A stretch of DNA of 64,000 nucleotides from CAVQGZ01 sp963712175. GTDB taxonomy: Bacteria; Actinomycetota; Actinomycetes; Jiangellales; Jiangellaceae. The translations under genes were made by a program, and so were the position numbers. Where the stretch lies: the NCBI GenBank assembly GCA_963712175.1, contig CAVQGZ010000007.1:211286-275285 (forward strand), in the 5' to 3' direction. The first letter of the stretch is position 1. Each line of letters opens with the position of its first letter. Below the pieces are notes generated by a model that saw nothing but the letters and a program-made list of their open reading frames with translations, did not search any database and was not told where the DNA came from. Shown piece after piece: positions 1 through 9,791 of the stretch.

Positions 1-551
1 CCGACAGCTTCACCGTCGACCCGCACAAATGGCTGTACGCCCCGTACGACTGCTGCGCCCTGCTGTACCGCGATCCCCGTACGGCCCGTGCCGCCCACGC
101 CCAGCGAGCCTCGTACCTCGACTCGATCGACCGCGACGAGTGGAACCCGGCCGACCTGGCGCTGCACCTCAGCCGGCGGGTCCGCGGCCTGCCCTTCTGG
201 TTCTCGCTGGCGACCCACGGCACCGATCGCTACTCGGCAGCTATCGAGCACAGCCTGCGCGTGGCCCGCGAGATCGCCGCAGGCATCGAGCGCAGCGCCC
301 ACCTGCACCTCGTTCGCGCCCCCGAGCTCTCGGTGCTGCTGTTCGAACGACAGGGTTGGACCCCGCAGCAGTGCGCCGACTGGTCGCACCGCATGGCTCT
401 GGAAGGCACGATCCTCGTCGTCCCGACGACCTGGGCCGGTCGGACGGTCTTTCGGCTCATCGTGGTCAACCCCGAGACCCGGGCCGACGACGTCCTCGCG
501 GCGCTCGAGACGATGCGAGACGACCCTGAGGAGTCGGGCCGGCCAATCTAG
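1..551 (+). CDS. PLP-dependent group II decarboxylase, C-terminal part
   Basis: The gene enters from outside the window; reading begins in frame at base 3 and stops at 549-551. The visible 182 residues start DSFTVDPHKWLYAPYDC, the active-site segment of the aromatic-L-amino-acid/glutamate decarboxylase family, with the PLP-binding lysine of the DPHKW motif at bases 27-29. The rest (LSRRVRGLPFWFSLATHG and the small C-terminal domain ending near DDVLAALETM) fits the normal C-terminus of that family. The enzyme should decarboxylate an amino acid, but the substrate-specifying N-terminal half is missing, so no substrate is assigned. It converges on the redox module at 562-8378. Confidence 0.85.
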   Translation, partial: DSFTVDPHKWLYAPYDCCALLYRDPRTARAAHAQRASYLDSIDRDEWNPADLALHLSRRVRGLPFWFSLATHGTDRYSAAIEHSLRVAREIAAGIERSAHLHLVRAPELSVLLFERQGWTPQQCADWSHRMALEGTILVVPTTWAGRTVFRLIVVNPETRADDVLAALETMRDDPEESGRPI

Positions 552-561
552 GCCGGGGAGG

Positions 562-3384
562 TCACACCAGCCCGTGCTCGGCGCGGCTTCGCTGCTCCTG
601 TGCCTTGAAGAGCCCGAATCGGGGAAGGAACTTCTCCCAGTCGATGATGTGCGAGTCGATCTCAGGCCCATCGATGCAGGCGTGCTTGCGCACCGGCTGC
701 CCGTCGATCACCACGGGCACCATGCAGGCACCGCACATGCCCGTCGCGTCCACCATGATCGAGTTCAGGCTCGCCACGCAAGGCGTGTCGTAGCGCTTGC
801 TGAGGTCGCTGACCGCCCGCATCATCAATGGCGGGCCGATCGTCACGACCTCGGCGACGGTGCGGCCCTCGCCGCGCTGGTTGGCCTGCAGCATCTCCTC
901 GAGTGGAGCGGTCACGAAGCCCTCGACACCGAACGTGCCGTCGTTGGTCGTGTAGACGACGTCGAGCTGGTCGCCGTACTCCGCCTGCAGCATGCCGACA
1001 CGCTCGTCCGGCTCCGCCCAGAACATGAGGCCCTTGCTGCGGAACCCCGCGATCAAGGTGACGTGGTTCCCTTGGCGCAGGTGCTCTTCCATGATCGGGT
1101 AGACCGGCGGAAGGCCCAGCCCGCCGGCGGTGAACACCACGGTCTCGTCACTCTCGTACTCATGGATGTCGCTGGGTCGGCCCAGCGGCCCGGCGATGCC
1201 GGTGAAGGAGTCGCCGACCTCCATCGCGTTGATCTCGACGCTGCTGGTGCCGACGCCCTGCACGACCAGGCAGATGGTGCCCTTCTCGGCGTCCCAGTCA
1301 GCGAGTGTCAGCGGGATCAGCTCGCCGTCCGGCCGGGGCAGCACGCGCACGAACTGGCCGGCCTGCGCAGCCTTGGCCACGAGCGGGGAGTAGACGGTGA
1401 ACTCCTCGATGCCGTCGCTGAGGTGGCTCTTGGCGAGGATCGTCTGAGCGGTCGCGCCCGTGTCTGAGTAGACCTCGGCTCGGCGAACCCGGTCGCGGAC
1501 CTCGTCGGGCGGCAGGTTGGTCGCGCCCAAGATCTCCCGAGCGGCGGACTGGCCGTCGCCGGCGGCGAGGATCGCCGTCGACCCACCGCGCGCGGCGTCG
1601 CCGCCGGTGTAGATGCCCTGAAGCGACGTCTCCTGCGAACCCTTGTGGTCGAGCTCGAGGGTGCCCCACTTGGACGTGGCGATGCGGGGCTCGGAGTCCT
1701 TGATGATCGGGTTGGCGTCGTTGCCCAGGGCCATGATCACCAGGTCGGACGAGATCGTCTCGGTCTGGCCAGTGGCCACCGGTCGGCGACGCCCGGACGA
1801 GTCGGCCTCGCCGAGCTGCATGACGTCCAGCGTCGCAGCCGTGACGAAGCCGGTGGAGTCCCCGAGGAACTCCGTCGGGGAGCGCAGCTCTTGGACGGCG
1901 ATTCCCTCCTCGACGGCGTGCTCGAGCTCCTCGACGCGGGCCGGCATCTCTTTCTGGGTACGCCGGTAGACGATTGTGACGTTGCCGCCAAGTCGCTTCG
2001 CGGTGCGCGCGGCATCCATGGCGGTGTTGCCACCGCCGATCACGATGACGTTCTTGCCCTCGGTCTCCGGCAACGGTGTCTCGTAGTCGGGTCGGCGTCC
2101 CTGCATGAGGTTGACCCGGGTGAGGAACTCGTTGGCCGACATGACGTTGAGCAGGTGCTCGCCAGGGACGTTCATGAACCGGGGCAGGCCCGCGCCCGTG
2201 CCGACGAAGATGCGCCAGAAGCCGGCGTCGCGCAGGTCCTCCAGCGATGCCGTCTTGCCGACGACGAAGTTGGTGACGAACTTGCCACCGAGCATCTTGA
2301 TCTTGCCCACGACGTCGTCGATGAGGTCGTTGGGCAGTCGGAACTCGGGGATGCCGTAGCGCAGCACTCCCCCGAGCTCGTGGAAGGCCTCGAAGACCGT
2401 GACCGGGAAGCCCTCGGCCGACAGCAGGTAGGCGTTGATGAGACCGGACGGGCCCGACCCGACGATGGCGACCGGTGGATGGGCAGCCGCCTGCCATGGG
2501 TCGCGGTGTCCTGCGAAGCGCACGGCATCGCTGCCCGGGTTGACGAGCTTCTCGCGCTCGGGCAGGAACCACTCGAGCTGCCCGATGGCGATCGGCAGCT
2601 TCTGCAGGCAGACGCCCTGGCACTGAAGCTCCTGCGGGCAGACCCGGCCCGTGACGTCAGGCAGCGGGTTGCTGCCCTCCAGCAGCTCGAGGGCCTCCTT
2701 GAACTTGCCGTTGCCGATGAAGTCGATCACCTGCGGGATGTGGATCGACACCGGGCAGCCGCCCTTGGGCTCGCTGCAGCCGGCGAGGAAGGCCCCGAGC
2801 TCGCACGGCTTGTCCTCGCACTGCTTGTCGCGCAGCACCTCGAGCCAGACGAACAGGTCGACGTCGCGGGAGGAGTAGCCCAGGTCCATGTAGCCGAGGT
2901 AGCCCTCGTTGACCAGCCCGAAGTCGTGGGCGCGGTCGTCGGCCTCCCGGATGTAGGGCGGGATCCAGCTCCCCGACGGCCAGTTCTTGCTCAAGCCCTC
3001 GAACATCGGATACTGCTCGGACAGGTGCGCATCGATGCCGCGGATGAACTTGCGCTTCATGCCTAGCGGCAGCGCCCAGATGAAGCGCATCAGAACCGTG
3101 CTGCTGTCGTCACCGCGAAGGAGCATGGCCCACAGGGTGCGGACGAAGGGCTCGCTCAGGTCGTCCTGCTGGAACTCCCAGGCGACCGCGGCCATGCCGT
3201 CGGAGATGAACAGGTCACGAAAGGCCCTCGGCTCGCTGATCAGCCGGCGCTTCAGCAGGTCGAGCTGGTGGTTGAAGGACTCGACCGACTCCGAGTGCTC
3301 CAGGGTCTGCACCTGGCTGCGGCTGGACTCGAGCGTGCTGCTGGCCTGCAGGTAGGCGGACAGGTCGCCGGTGCCCGCGGTCAC
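562..3384 (-). CDS. GltD-like/NfnA-like fusion oxidoreductase (NAD(P)H side of a ferredoxin module)
   Basis: The 940-residue protein joins two flavoprotein modules. Residues about 190-650 resemble the glutamate synthase small subunit/NfnB: iron-sulfur cysteines near GGCPVS (Cys210) and in CPQELQCQGVC, an FAD-binding VAIVGSGPSG and a pyridine-nucleotide motif VIVIGGGNTAMDAA. The last ~280 residues form a ferredoxin-reductase-like domain ending in MCGAC (Cys884, Cys887) and Cys903, with Asp879 five residues before Cys884. Three Cys plus one Asp is the known [2Fe-2S] pattern of NfnA. The first ~190 residues I do not recognise. The GTG start overlaps the stop of the upstream 2-oxoacid oxidoreductase (GTGA), so the two are translationally coupled. 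Inference: it transfers electrons between the ferredoxin domains of its neighbour and NAD(P). Whether it bifurcates like NfnAB cannot be told from sequence. Confidence 0.85.
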   Translation of the reverse strand: MTAGTGDLSAYLQASSTLESSRSQVQTLEHSESVESFNHQLDLLKRRLISEPRAFRDLFISDGMAAVAWEFQQDDLSEPFVRTLWAMLLRGDDSSTVLMRFIWALPLGMKRKFIRGIDAHLSEQYPMFEGLSKNWPSGSWIPPYIREADDRAHDFGLVNEGYLGYMDLGYSSRDVDLFVWLEVLRDKQCEDKPCELGAFLAGCSEPKGGCPVSIHIPQVIDFIGNGKFKEALELLEGSNPLPDVTGRVCPQELQCQGVCLQKLPIAIGQLEWFLPEREKLVNPGSDAVRFAGHRDPWQAAAHPPVAIVGSGPSGLINAYLLSAEGFPVTVFEAFHELGGVLRYGIPEFRLPNDLIDDVVGKIKMLGGKFVTNFVVGKTASLEDLRDAGFWRIFVGTGAGLPRFMNVPGEHLLNVMSANEFLTRVNLMQGRRPDYETPLPETEGKNVIVIGGGNTAMDAARTAKRLGGNVTIVYRRTQKEMPARVEELEHAVEEGIAVQELRSPTEFLGDSTGFVTAATLDVMQLGEADSSGRRRPVATGQTETISSDLVIMALGNDANPIIKDSEPRIATSKWGTLELDHKGSQETSLQGIYTGGDAARGGSTAILAAGDGQSAAREILGATNLPPDEVRDRVRRAEVYSDTGATAQTILAKSHLSDGIEEFTVYSPLVAKAAQAGQFVRVLPRPDGELIPLTLADWDAEKGTICLVVQGVGTSSVEINAMEVGDSFTGIAGPLGRPSDIHEYESDETVVFTAGGLGLPPVYPIMEEHLRQGNHVTLIAGFRSKGLMFWAEPDERVGMLQAEYGDQLDVVYTTNDGTFGVEGFVTAPLEEMLQANQRGEGRTVAEVVTIGPPLMMRAVSDLSKRYDTPCVASLNSIMVDATGMCGACMVPVVIDGQPVRKHACIDGPEIDSHIIDWEKFLPRFGLFKAQEQRSRAEHGLV

Positions 3385-6300
3385 TTGATGATCTCCGCGT
3401 CACAGTTGGCCTTGACCCGGTCGATCCGTTTCTGCAGGGCCTCGGTGACCTCGACCGACTCCAGCGACCCTTCGACCATCACTGCCACCGGCCGCGCCGC
3501 GCCGTCGATGATCTTCGTGGTCTTCTCGAAGAACTGCGGCAGCTCCTGGTAGCAGGTGCCGCAGTCGGTGCACAACCCCTCGTCCTCCGGGGCCAGCCAG
3601 ACCGCGCGGTCGGCTACCGTCGTGGATCCGGCCTGCTCGGCCGCCGCGGGGGCGGCCGCCGCTGCCGGCGCACCCGCCGACGCAAACCCGCCGAAACCTC
3701 CGGCTGGCGCCTTGCTGGACGCGGCCAGCTCGCTCATTGCCCTGGCGATGTCGTCCATGGCCGTCTCGCGGGCCGCCGTCGCCTGCTCGTACTGGCTGCG
3801 CAGGTCGTCGATGTCCTGCTTGTGCAGGGCCGTCAGCTGCGCCTCGTGCACACCCGACAGGTACTGCAGGGTCTGCCAGTACCTCCGGCGGTCCTCGACC
3901 AGCATGATGATCTCGGTCGAGCACGCGACCTTGATCAGGCGGCGGTCGTCGTCGGTCGCGTACACGAATGGGACCTTGTCGCCGCGGTCCTCCTTGCCGA
4001 TCTCGACGTACTCGTCGATCGGCACGCCGCGCTCGGCTTCGTCGTCGCGCAGCCGGCGGAACTGCTTCTTGAAGCGGGTCTCGCCGAGGGCGAACTCAGC
4101 CGGCGTGAGAGGCGTCTCGAGCAGCCTCAGCTGTCCCTCGTCGTCGATGTACTCCAGGGTCGACGACGTCCACGTCTTGTCCATGTCCGGGTTGCCGTCG
4201 ATGGAGAACCAGTCGTGCAGGTTGGCACCCACCCGGGGGTCGTGCACGAAGAGCGGGTGCATGCGGCTCTCGACCGCAAGCCGGGCGCGCGCGTTCGACG
4301 AGGCCTCCGACACACCGTGCTCGGAACCACACGGGGTGTAGACGTCCATGACGGCGGGCCGCTGGTAGTTCAGCATCTCCATCGTCGCCTTGAGGAAGTG
4401 CCCGTGCATGGCCGTGCTGGTCGAGCACACGTACACGTTGGGGTGGAACGACGCGAGGAGCCCGAGCTCCTTGCGGGTCTCGTGCTTGCCGTGGTGCGCC
4501 CCACCGAACCTCGACAGGTCGGAGTCCTGGCCGGTGAAGCTCGACGTCGAGGCCTGGCCTCCGGTGTTGGAGTAGGCGCCGGAGTTCAGCACCAGGATCT
4601 TGATGGGCGTGTCGCTGGCCAGCACCCGCGACATGGCTCCGAAGCCGATGTCGTAGCTGGCGCCGTCGCCGCCGACCGTCATCACCGTCGGCAGCAGGCC
4701 GAGCTCCTCGGGCGTGAACTGCTCCCAGGACAGCATCCGCAGAGGCTTCTCGTGGACCGCCTCGTCGTAGGCGTCGTCCAGCTCGAGCCGGGCCATCCGC
4801 AGCGCACGGACGTCCCCGGCGACCTGGGCCGAGATGCCCTCGAAGATCCCCTTCGCCAACGGCTGGGTGTCCTGGAACAGGCTGTTCACCCACGGGTCGA
4901 GGTAGGAGTTGAACGGCATCGTCGACGCGTAGACGCTGCTGCACCCGGTCGCGTTCGCGATGACCGTGGGCGACGGGCCGTTGCCGGTCGGGCCGCTCTC
5001 GTACAGGTAGAGCCGCTTCTGCAGCGTGTCGATGACACCGGAGATGCGCGCCCGCCGCTCCGAGTCAGCGCCGTCGATGCCCTCGAGCTTGTCCGCCAGA
5101 CTCAGCAGCAGCTCGTCGAGCTCTTTGAGGTGCAGCCGGCGCCGCTCGTCGCCGAGGGCGTGGTTGGTCGCCATGACGAGCCGCAGGGCCGTCACCTCGC
5201 CGCAGCCTCGGCAGGCTCCGTGCCCGCCGGTCGTTGCGTAGAAGTTGGGCCGGTCGAGCATCAGGCGCTTGAGGTCGCCGTCCAGAACTGTCGAGCCCTC
5301 GAGGAACCGCTTGGGCGTGTTCGGCAGCTCGCTCATCGTCTCGAAGCGCACCTGCAGCGTCTCCAGGACGTCGGCGTCCTGCTCCAGCGCGGTGAGCGCG
5401 CCAGGGCTGCACACCTCGATGCACTCCAGGCATCCGGTGCACTTCCACGGGTCGACCACGGCGGCGAAGACACCGCCGCTGCCCGGCCGCTGCTTCTCCA
5501 TGGCGTCGAAGAACGGACGCGTCTTCGACACGGGGTAGGTCGCCAAGCGGGTGACCAGCTGGTCCAGCGTCCGCCGGGTAGAGGGGTCGTCGATGTCGAG
5601 GGCGGCTCCTGCCTCGGCGACGATCTCGTGGAACGGGCGGTCTCCCGACGCCTGCCGCAGCCCCTCGCGCACGGCCTCGGACAGCGGGTAGACGTGCCGA
5701 CGCATCGCCGCACGCTGCGGCTCGGTGGCGTCGATCAGGTCGATGGCACTGAGCAGCAGGTCGTGGATCTCGTGCACGATGGTCGGGATCGCCGCGTCCG
5801 GGCATGCCAGCGTGCACTCCAGGCAGCCGGTGCACTTGTCGAAGTGGAACTCCGGGACCGTGCGGCGGAACAGGCCCTTGTCCTTGCCCGCGGCGGTTCC
5901 GGCGGGCATGAACAGGCCGATGCCGGGCAGGACGGGCGACTCCGAGATGGTCCCTTCGCGGAACGGACGCGCGATGATGTCCTCGTAGTACGCCGGGTCG
6001 AACAGGCCGGTGGCCCCACCGGACGACGTCCCACACATCGACGCCGACACCGAGGGGCTGTGCACGATGTGCGGACGAGCGGTCTCCTCGTCGATGGCGA
6101 CGAGCTCAGGAGCGTCGTAGTCGACGACCTTCGTCGCCGCCATGCCGTCGGCGATGACTGCCATGTTGGCCTCGACGACGGCGTCGCCCTTGGTGCCGAA
6201 CTTCTTCGCGATCTGGCCGCGCACCTTCTCCTGGATAGCCTCGGGCGTGGCGCCCTGGGAGACACGGTCGACGTGGCCGACGACGGCACCGATGAACGCG

Positions 6301-8378
6301 ATACCCATCATGCGCAGCTCGAGCTCGGGAATCGGGGCATGGGCCTTGGCCACGCGGAAGGCGTCCACGACCATGAAGCGGATCTTCTTCTCCCGAATGG
6401 TGCGCCGCGCGTACTTGGGAAGGTCGCGCCACACCTGCTCAGGGCCCAGATCGGACTGCATGATGAAGGTGCCACCCTCGACCATCCCGCGGAGGGGGTT
6501 GGTGTGGATGAAGGCCTTGTGGTCGGGCGAGACGACAATCTCGACGTCCTCGAGCTCGGCGTTGGTGATGAGCACTGGCTCGGGGCTGAGCGTGATGTAG
6601 TAGTTCGTGGGCGCACCGCTCTTCTCTGAGCCGTACTTGGGTGCCGACTTCGAGTGCATACCCAGCACTCCGGCGAGGACGTCGGTGAGCAGCTTGCCCG
6701 TCGCGATCGTTCCGTAGCCGCCCACCGAGTGGAAGCGGATGCGCATCGCGGTCTCGGGCAGCATCACCGGGTTCGGCTCGGTGTCCAGGGCCATGAGCTC
6801 GGTCTCGGGGTACGCGGTCCGCAGCTTGTCCTGCAGGTCGGCCACCGTCGGCGACGGGTTCTTCGCGAAGAACTGCGAGCCGAGGTAGACCAGCGGCGCT
6901 GCCGAGCCCGTCATCATGTTCTTGTAGGCCGCCACGATGTGGCGCGGCTGCACATCATGGCCGCCAAGGCCGAAGATGGCTGTGGTGAGCCGGGGCACCG
7001 ACTCCAGGGTTCCGATGCCCGGGTACTGCGCGGCGTCGGCGTTGGCGCGAGCCTTGAACATGGCCTGGGTCACGAAGCTCGTGAGCGCTGTCTGGTCAGA
7101 GCGCTCGAGCACGGTGACGGCCCGGGCGCCGCGCAGAGCGTCGATCAGCTCCGCCTCGGGGAACGGCTGCAACAGCTTGATCGACACGACGCCGACCTTC
7201 ATGCCCTGCCCTCGCAGCACCGACACGACCGCCCGCACGTCGTCGGTGATCGAGCCGAGGCCGACCATGATGTAGTCGGCGTCGTCCGTCTCATACGTCA
7301 TGACCGGCGAGTAGGTGCGTCCCGTCAGCTCGGAGTACTCGGCCATGGCCTCGCGGACCAGGCCCGGGACGGCGCTCACGAAGTGGGTGCGGTGGTCGAC
7401 CGCACCCGCCTGGAAGTCCGGCTGGTTCTGCACGGGCCCCGTCAGACCGGGGTTGTTCACGTCGACCAGCGCCGGGATCATCTGGCGCGTGCCTTTCTCC
7501 ATGGCGTTCAGCCACTGGCGCCGCCACTGCGGAACCAGCTCGATAGGCACCCAGGTAAGAGTCTCGTCGACGAGCACACCCTCGCTGTCGGCCTCAACGC
7601 TGTCGGCGTTGGCCGCCAGGTAGGCGGTGAGGGCAGTGAGATCGTCCGGCCGGAAGTCGTCGCCGTGCCGGTCGAGGTACTGCGTGAGCTGGAACACCCG
7701 GCCGCGAGCGCCGAAGAGCAGCTCCTGGGCCACGGTCGGGCACGTGATCCGTCCGGCTGGGTCGCCGAGGTACTCCCGCAGCAGCTCGGGCTCGGGCATG
7801 AGCGCCTCGCTGAGCATGTGGCTCGTGGAGAACCCGTCCATCGCGTTCGCGACCGGGATCAGCGACAGCGCTGAGGTGCGATAGGAGATGGCGGCCAGGT
7901 CAGCGGCCTCTTGGGGGTTCGAGCCGAACAGAATGCTGTAGCCCGCCGACAGCAGCGCGTACACGTCGTCGTGGCCGGCCATGACATTGAGCGAGTGCTT
8001 GGACACCACGCGCGCCGCAACCTGCAGGACGAAGCCGCCGACCTTCTTGCCGACGGTGACGTAGTGCGACTCCATCGCGTACAAGATGCCCTGGCTGGAC
8101 GAGGCGTTGGAGATGAACTGCCCGCCGGTCAGCGCGGCCCCGAGCGCGCCGCTCTGCGCGGAGTGCTCACCCTCCGGCTCGAAGAAGAAGGGGTGCTTCC
8201 CCCAGACGTTCGTACCGCCCTCGGCCCGGGTGGCCTCGTAGAGCTCGGAGATCTCCGTGGACGGCGTGATGGGGTAGCCGATGACCCCTCCGCACACGTT
8301 CTTCATCACATGTGCGACGGCTCCGTTGCCGTGGATCACCATGGGGATACCGGGGTACTGCGGCTGCTGACCTGTCAT
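3381..8378 (-). CDS. Giant single-chain 2-oxoacid (pyruvate-type):ferredoxin oxidoreductase
   Basis: At 1665 residues this is much longer than NifJ-type pyruvate:ferredoxin oxidoreductase (about 1200). Domains run in the NifJ order: alpha (residues 1-~500, PITPSTEISE), gamma (~545-740, VGGYGTIATGKLL), a two-cluster ferredoxin domain (Cys849/852/855/859 and Cys980/983/986/990), then the TPP-binding beta part with GDGASYDIGFGA and NTGGQ. Extra parts are a ~120-residue insert between the two clusters and a C-terminal tail that carries a third, single-cluster ferredoxin (Cys1603/1606/1609 and Cys1659), preceded by an Ala/Gly-rich linker. The expected reaction is CoA-dependent oxidative decarboxylation of pyruvate or another 2-oxoacid with reduction of ferredoxin, in the cytoplasm. 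The substrate is inferred only from family resemblance. The stop overlaps the start of the GltD/NfnA-like gene. A promoter should lie in 8379-8494. Confidence 0.9.
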   Translation of the reverse strand: MTGQQPQYPGIPMVIHGNGAVAHVMKNVCGGVIGYPITPSTEISELYEATRAEGGTNVWGKHPFFFEPEGEHSAQSGALGAALTGGQFISNASSSQGILYAMESHYVTVGKKVGGFVLQVAARVVSKHSLNVMAGHDDVYALLSAGYSILFGSNPQEAADLAAISYRTSALSLIPVANAMDGFSTSHMLSEALMPEPELLREYLGDPAGRITCPTVAQELLFGARGRVFQLTQYLDRHGDDFRPDDLTALTAYLAANADSVEADSEGVLVDETLTWVPIELVPQWRRQWLNAMEKGTRQMIPALVDVNNPGLTGPVQNQPDFQAGAVDHRTHFVSAVPGLVREAMAEYSELTGRTYSPVMTYETDDADYIMVGLGSITDDVRAVVSVLRGQGMKVGVVSIKLLQPFPEAELIDALRGARAVTVLERSDQTALTSFVTQAMFKARANADAAQYPGIGTLESVPRLTTAIFGLGGHDVQPRHIVAAYKNMMTGSAAPLVYLGSQFFAKNPSPTVADLQDKLRTAYPETELMALDTEPNPVMLPETAMRIRFHSVGGYGTIATGKLLTDVLAGVLGMHSKSAPKYGSEKSGAPTNYYITLSPEPVLITNAELEDVEIVVSPDHKAFIHTNPLRGMVEGGTFIMQSDLGPEQVWRDLPKYARRTIREKKIRFMVVDAFRVAKAHAPIPELELRMMGIAFIGAVVGHVDRVSQGATPEAIQEKVRGQIAKKFGTKGDAVVEANMAVIADGMAATKVVDYDAPELVAIDEETARPHIVHSPSVSASMCGTSSGGATGLFDPAYYEDIIARPFREGTISESPVLPGIGLFMPAGTAAGKDKGLFRRTVPEFHFDKCTGCLECTLACPDAAIPTIVHEIHDLLLSAIDLIDATEPQRAAMRRHVYPLSEAVREGLRQASGDRPFHEIVAEAGAALDIDDPSTRRTLDQLVTRLATYPVSKTRPFFDAMEKQRPGSGGVFAAVVDPWKCTGCLECIEVCSPGALTALEQDADVLETLQVRFETMSELPNTPKRFLEGSTVLDGDLKRLMLDRPNFYATTGGHGACRGCGEVTALRLVMATNHALGDERRRLHLKELDELLLSLADKLEGIDGADSERRARISGVIDTLQKRLYLYESGPTGNGPSPTVIANATGCSSVYASTMPFNSYLDPWVNSLFQDTQPLAKGIFEGISAQVAGDVRALRMARLELDDAYDEAVHEKPLRMLSWEQFTPEELGLLPTVMTVGGDGASYDIGFGAMSRVLASDTPIKILVLNSGAYSNTGGQASTSSFTGQDSDLSRFGGAHHGKHETRKELGLLASFHPNVYVCSTSTAMHGHFLKATMEMLNYQRPAVMDVYTPCGSEHGVSEASSNARARLAVESRMHPLFVHDPRVGANLHDWFSIDGNPDMDKTWTSSTLEYIDDEGQLRLLETPLTPAEFALGETRFKKQFRRLRDDEAERGVPIDEYVEIGKEDRGDKVPFVYATDDDRRLIKVACSTEIIMLVEDRRRYWQTLQYLSGVHEAQLTALHKQDIDDLRSQYEQATAARETAMDDIARAMSELAASSKAPAGGFGGFASAGAPAAAAAPAAAEQAGSTTVADRAVWLAPEDEGLCTDCGTCYQELPQFFEKTTKIIDGAARPVAVMVEGSLESVEVTEALQKRIDRVKANCDAEIIK

Positions 8379-8494
8379 GTGTGATGTCCTGAGCGACTAG
8401 TAGGGCGAGGCGGCTTCGTGGTGGTGGGACAAGTCTGCCTTGGACTCCTCTCTGCTGGCTGGGCCAACCGTCCCGTGCTGGCCTCCCGAACGAC

Positions 8495-9784
8495 CTACGG
8501 GTCCACCGCAGTCCGAGGTGCCAGCAGGACGGCGAGCGCGTAGCCGGCATAGAGGACGCCCACGACCAGCAGCTGGCCCCACCCACGACCTGGGATCAGT
8601 GCAGCGATCCCCACGGCCGCGACCAGGCCGCCGACCAGGAATGCGGTCCGGTGCTCGGCGGCGAGCGATGGCGAGCGCTGCAGCAGCTCGCGACCCTGGG
8701 CGGCCCTGTCGGACTGACCAGCCAAGAACAGGCCGGCGGCGGCGAGGACTCCGAGCAGCACGATGACGACGATGCCCCTCTCGAGGGAGGAGAGAACCGT
8801 GGAGAACCCGGCGGCGACGGCGTTGTCGAGGCCTTCGGCCGCCGCCGCCTCGATCACCGACGACTGCAGCGGCTGCACGGCGATGGCCACGACGAGCATG
8901 GTGAGCCCTACCCCCACCACGATCCCCAGACCCACCCGCAGCCGGCTCGGAGCGATCGCCAGGGCGATGAGCGCCAGGATGAGCCCGGCGAGGGGAGCCA
9001 GCCACGCCGACGTCTGAGCGACCGCGTAAGCACGCTGGGCAGCCGCGAGGTTCTGCGACTCGAACAGCACGACCTGCCCGAAGTCGCTCGGCAGGTCGGT
9101 ACCGAGCTGCTCCTCGAGGGCTGCGACGGCAGCGTCGATGTCCTCGCCCGTGAGCTCGGGAGCGCTGACATCTCGGTCCAGGAGCTCGGAGAGGAAGCCC
9201 GCCCCCTCGGCCACCAAGGCGTTGATGACTGGCGTCAGGTTGAGGACGATGACACCGTCCGTGTTCTGCACAGCATCGGTGTCCGAGCCGGTCAGGACGC
9301 CAATGGTGACTCGGTGCCCTGCCGCGAGCGAGGCATCCCAAGCGGCCTGGAAGGCGTCCGTCTGCACCAGGGCGGTCACACCCTGGGCGAGGTACCCCTG
9401 GGCGGCGTTGGTGATCGGACCGGCAGCAATGCTCACCTCCTCGGGAAGCGCGTCCGCGACGATCCTCTCGAGCTCGAGCTCGTCGACGAGCTCCGCAGCA
9501 GCCGCGTCTCCGATCACGGTCGCCACGTCGGGCGACTCGATGATCGATCCGACCCGGTCCACGAAGAGATCGGTGTTGCTGAGGGTGCGGAACGTCCAGG
9601 TCAGCAGCAGAGCGGCGGACAGGGCCAGAACCGCGAGGACGGCCATGACCCATGCACCGATCGAGCGAGCTCGTCTGGACCGCTCGCGCTTCTCTCCGGA
9701 GAGGTTGCGGCGTAGCTCGTCGTTCTCGGCGCGAAGGCGCGCGATCTCTGTTGCCTCTGCGTCCAGGGCATCGGTCTCGGTCAC
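8495..9784 (-). CDS. Multi-pass membrane protein with coiled-coil N-terminus
   Basis: The 429-residue protein opens with a charged helical stretch (EIARLRAENDELRRNLSGEKRERSRR form) that could be a coiled coil. A first membrane segment follows near residues 45-65, then a large, probably extracytoplasmic domain to about residue 265 rich in Asp/Glu, then about five further hydrophobic segments. No catalytic motif is visible and I do not recognise the family; similar proteins are common in actinobacteria. The GTG start at 9784 lies close behind a TAGTGT -10-like hexamer (9792-9797, minus strand), so the mRNA may have little or no leader. A perfect 12-bp palindrome lies just upstream of that hexamer. 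Confidence 0.8.
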   Translation of the reverse strand: MTETDALDAEATEIARLRAENDELRRNLSGEKRERSRRARSIGAWVMAVLAVLALSAALLLTWTFRTLSNTDLFVDRVGSIIESPDVATVIGDAAAAELVDELELERIVADALPEEVSIAAGPITNAAQGYLAQGVTALVQTDAFQAAWDASLAAGHRVTIGVLTGSDTDAVQNTDGVIVLNLTPVINALVAEGAGFLSELLDRDVSAPELTGEDIDAAVAALEEQLGTDLPSDFGQVVLFESQNLAAAQRAYAVAQTSAWLAPLAGLILALIALAIAPSRLRVGLGIVVGVGLTMLVVAIAVQPLQSSVIEAAAAEGLDNAVAAGFSTVLSSLERGIVVIVLLGVLAAAGLFLAGQSDRAAQGRELLQRSPSLAAEHRTAFLVGGLVAAVGIAALIPGRGWGQLLVVGVLYAGYALAVLLAPRTAVDP

Positions 9785-9791
9785 GACCGTG

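Noticed and set aside
3822..6629. A long plus-strand frame opposite the 2-oxoacid oxidoreductase
   Set aside because: Antisense shadow with low-complexity Arg/Val/Asp/His composition and no motif.
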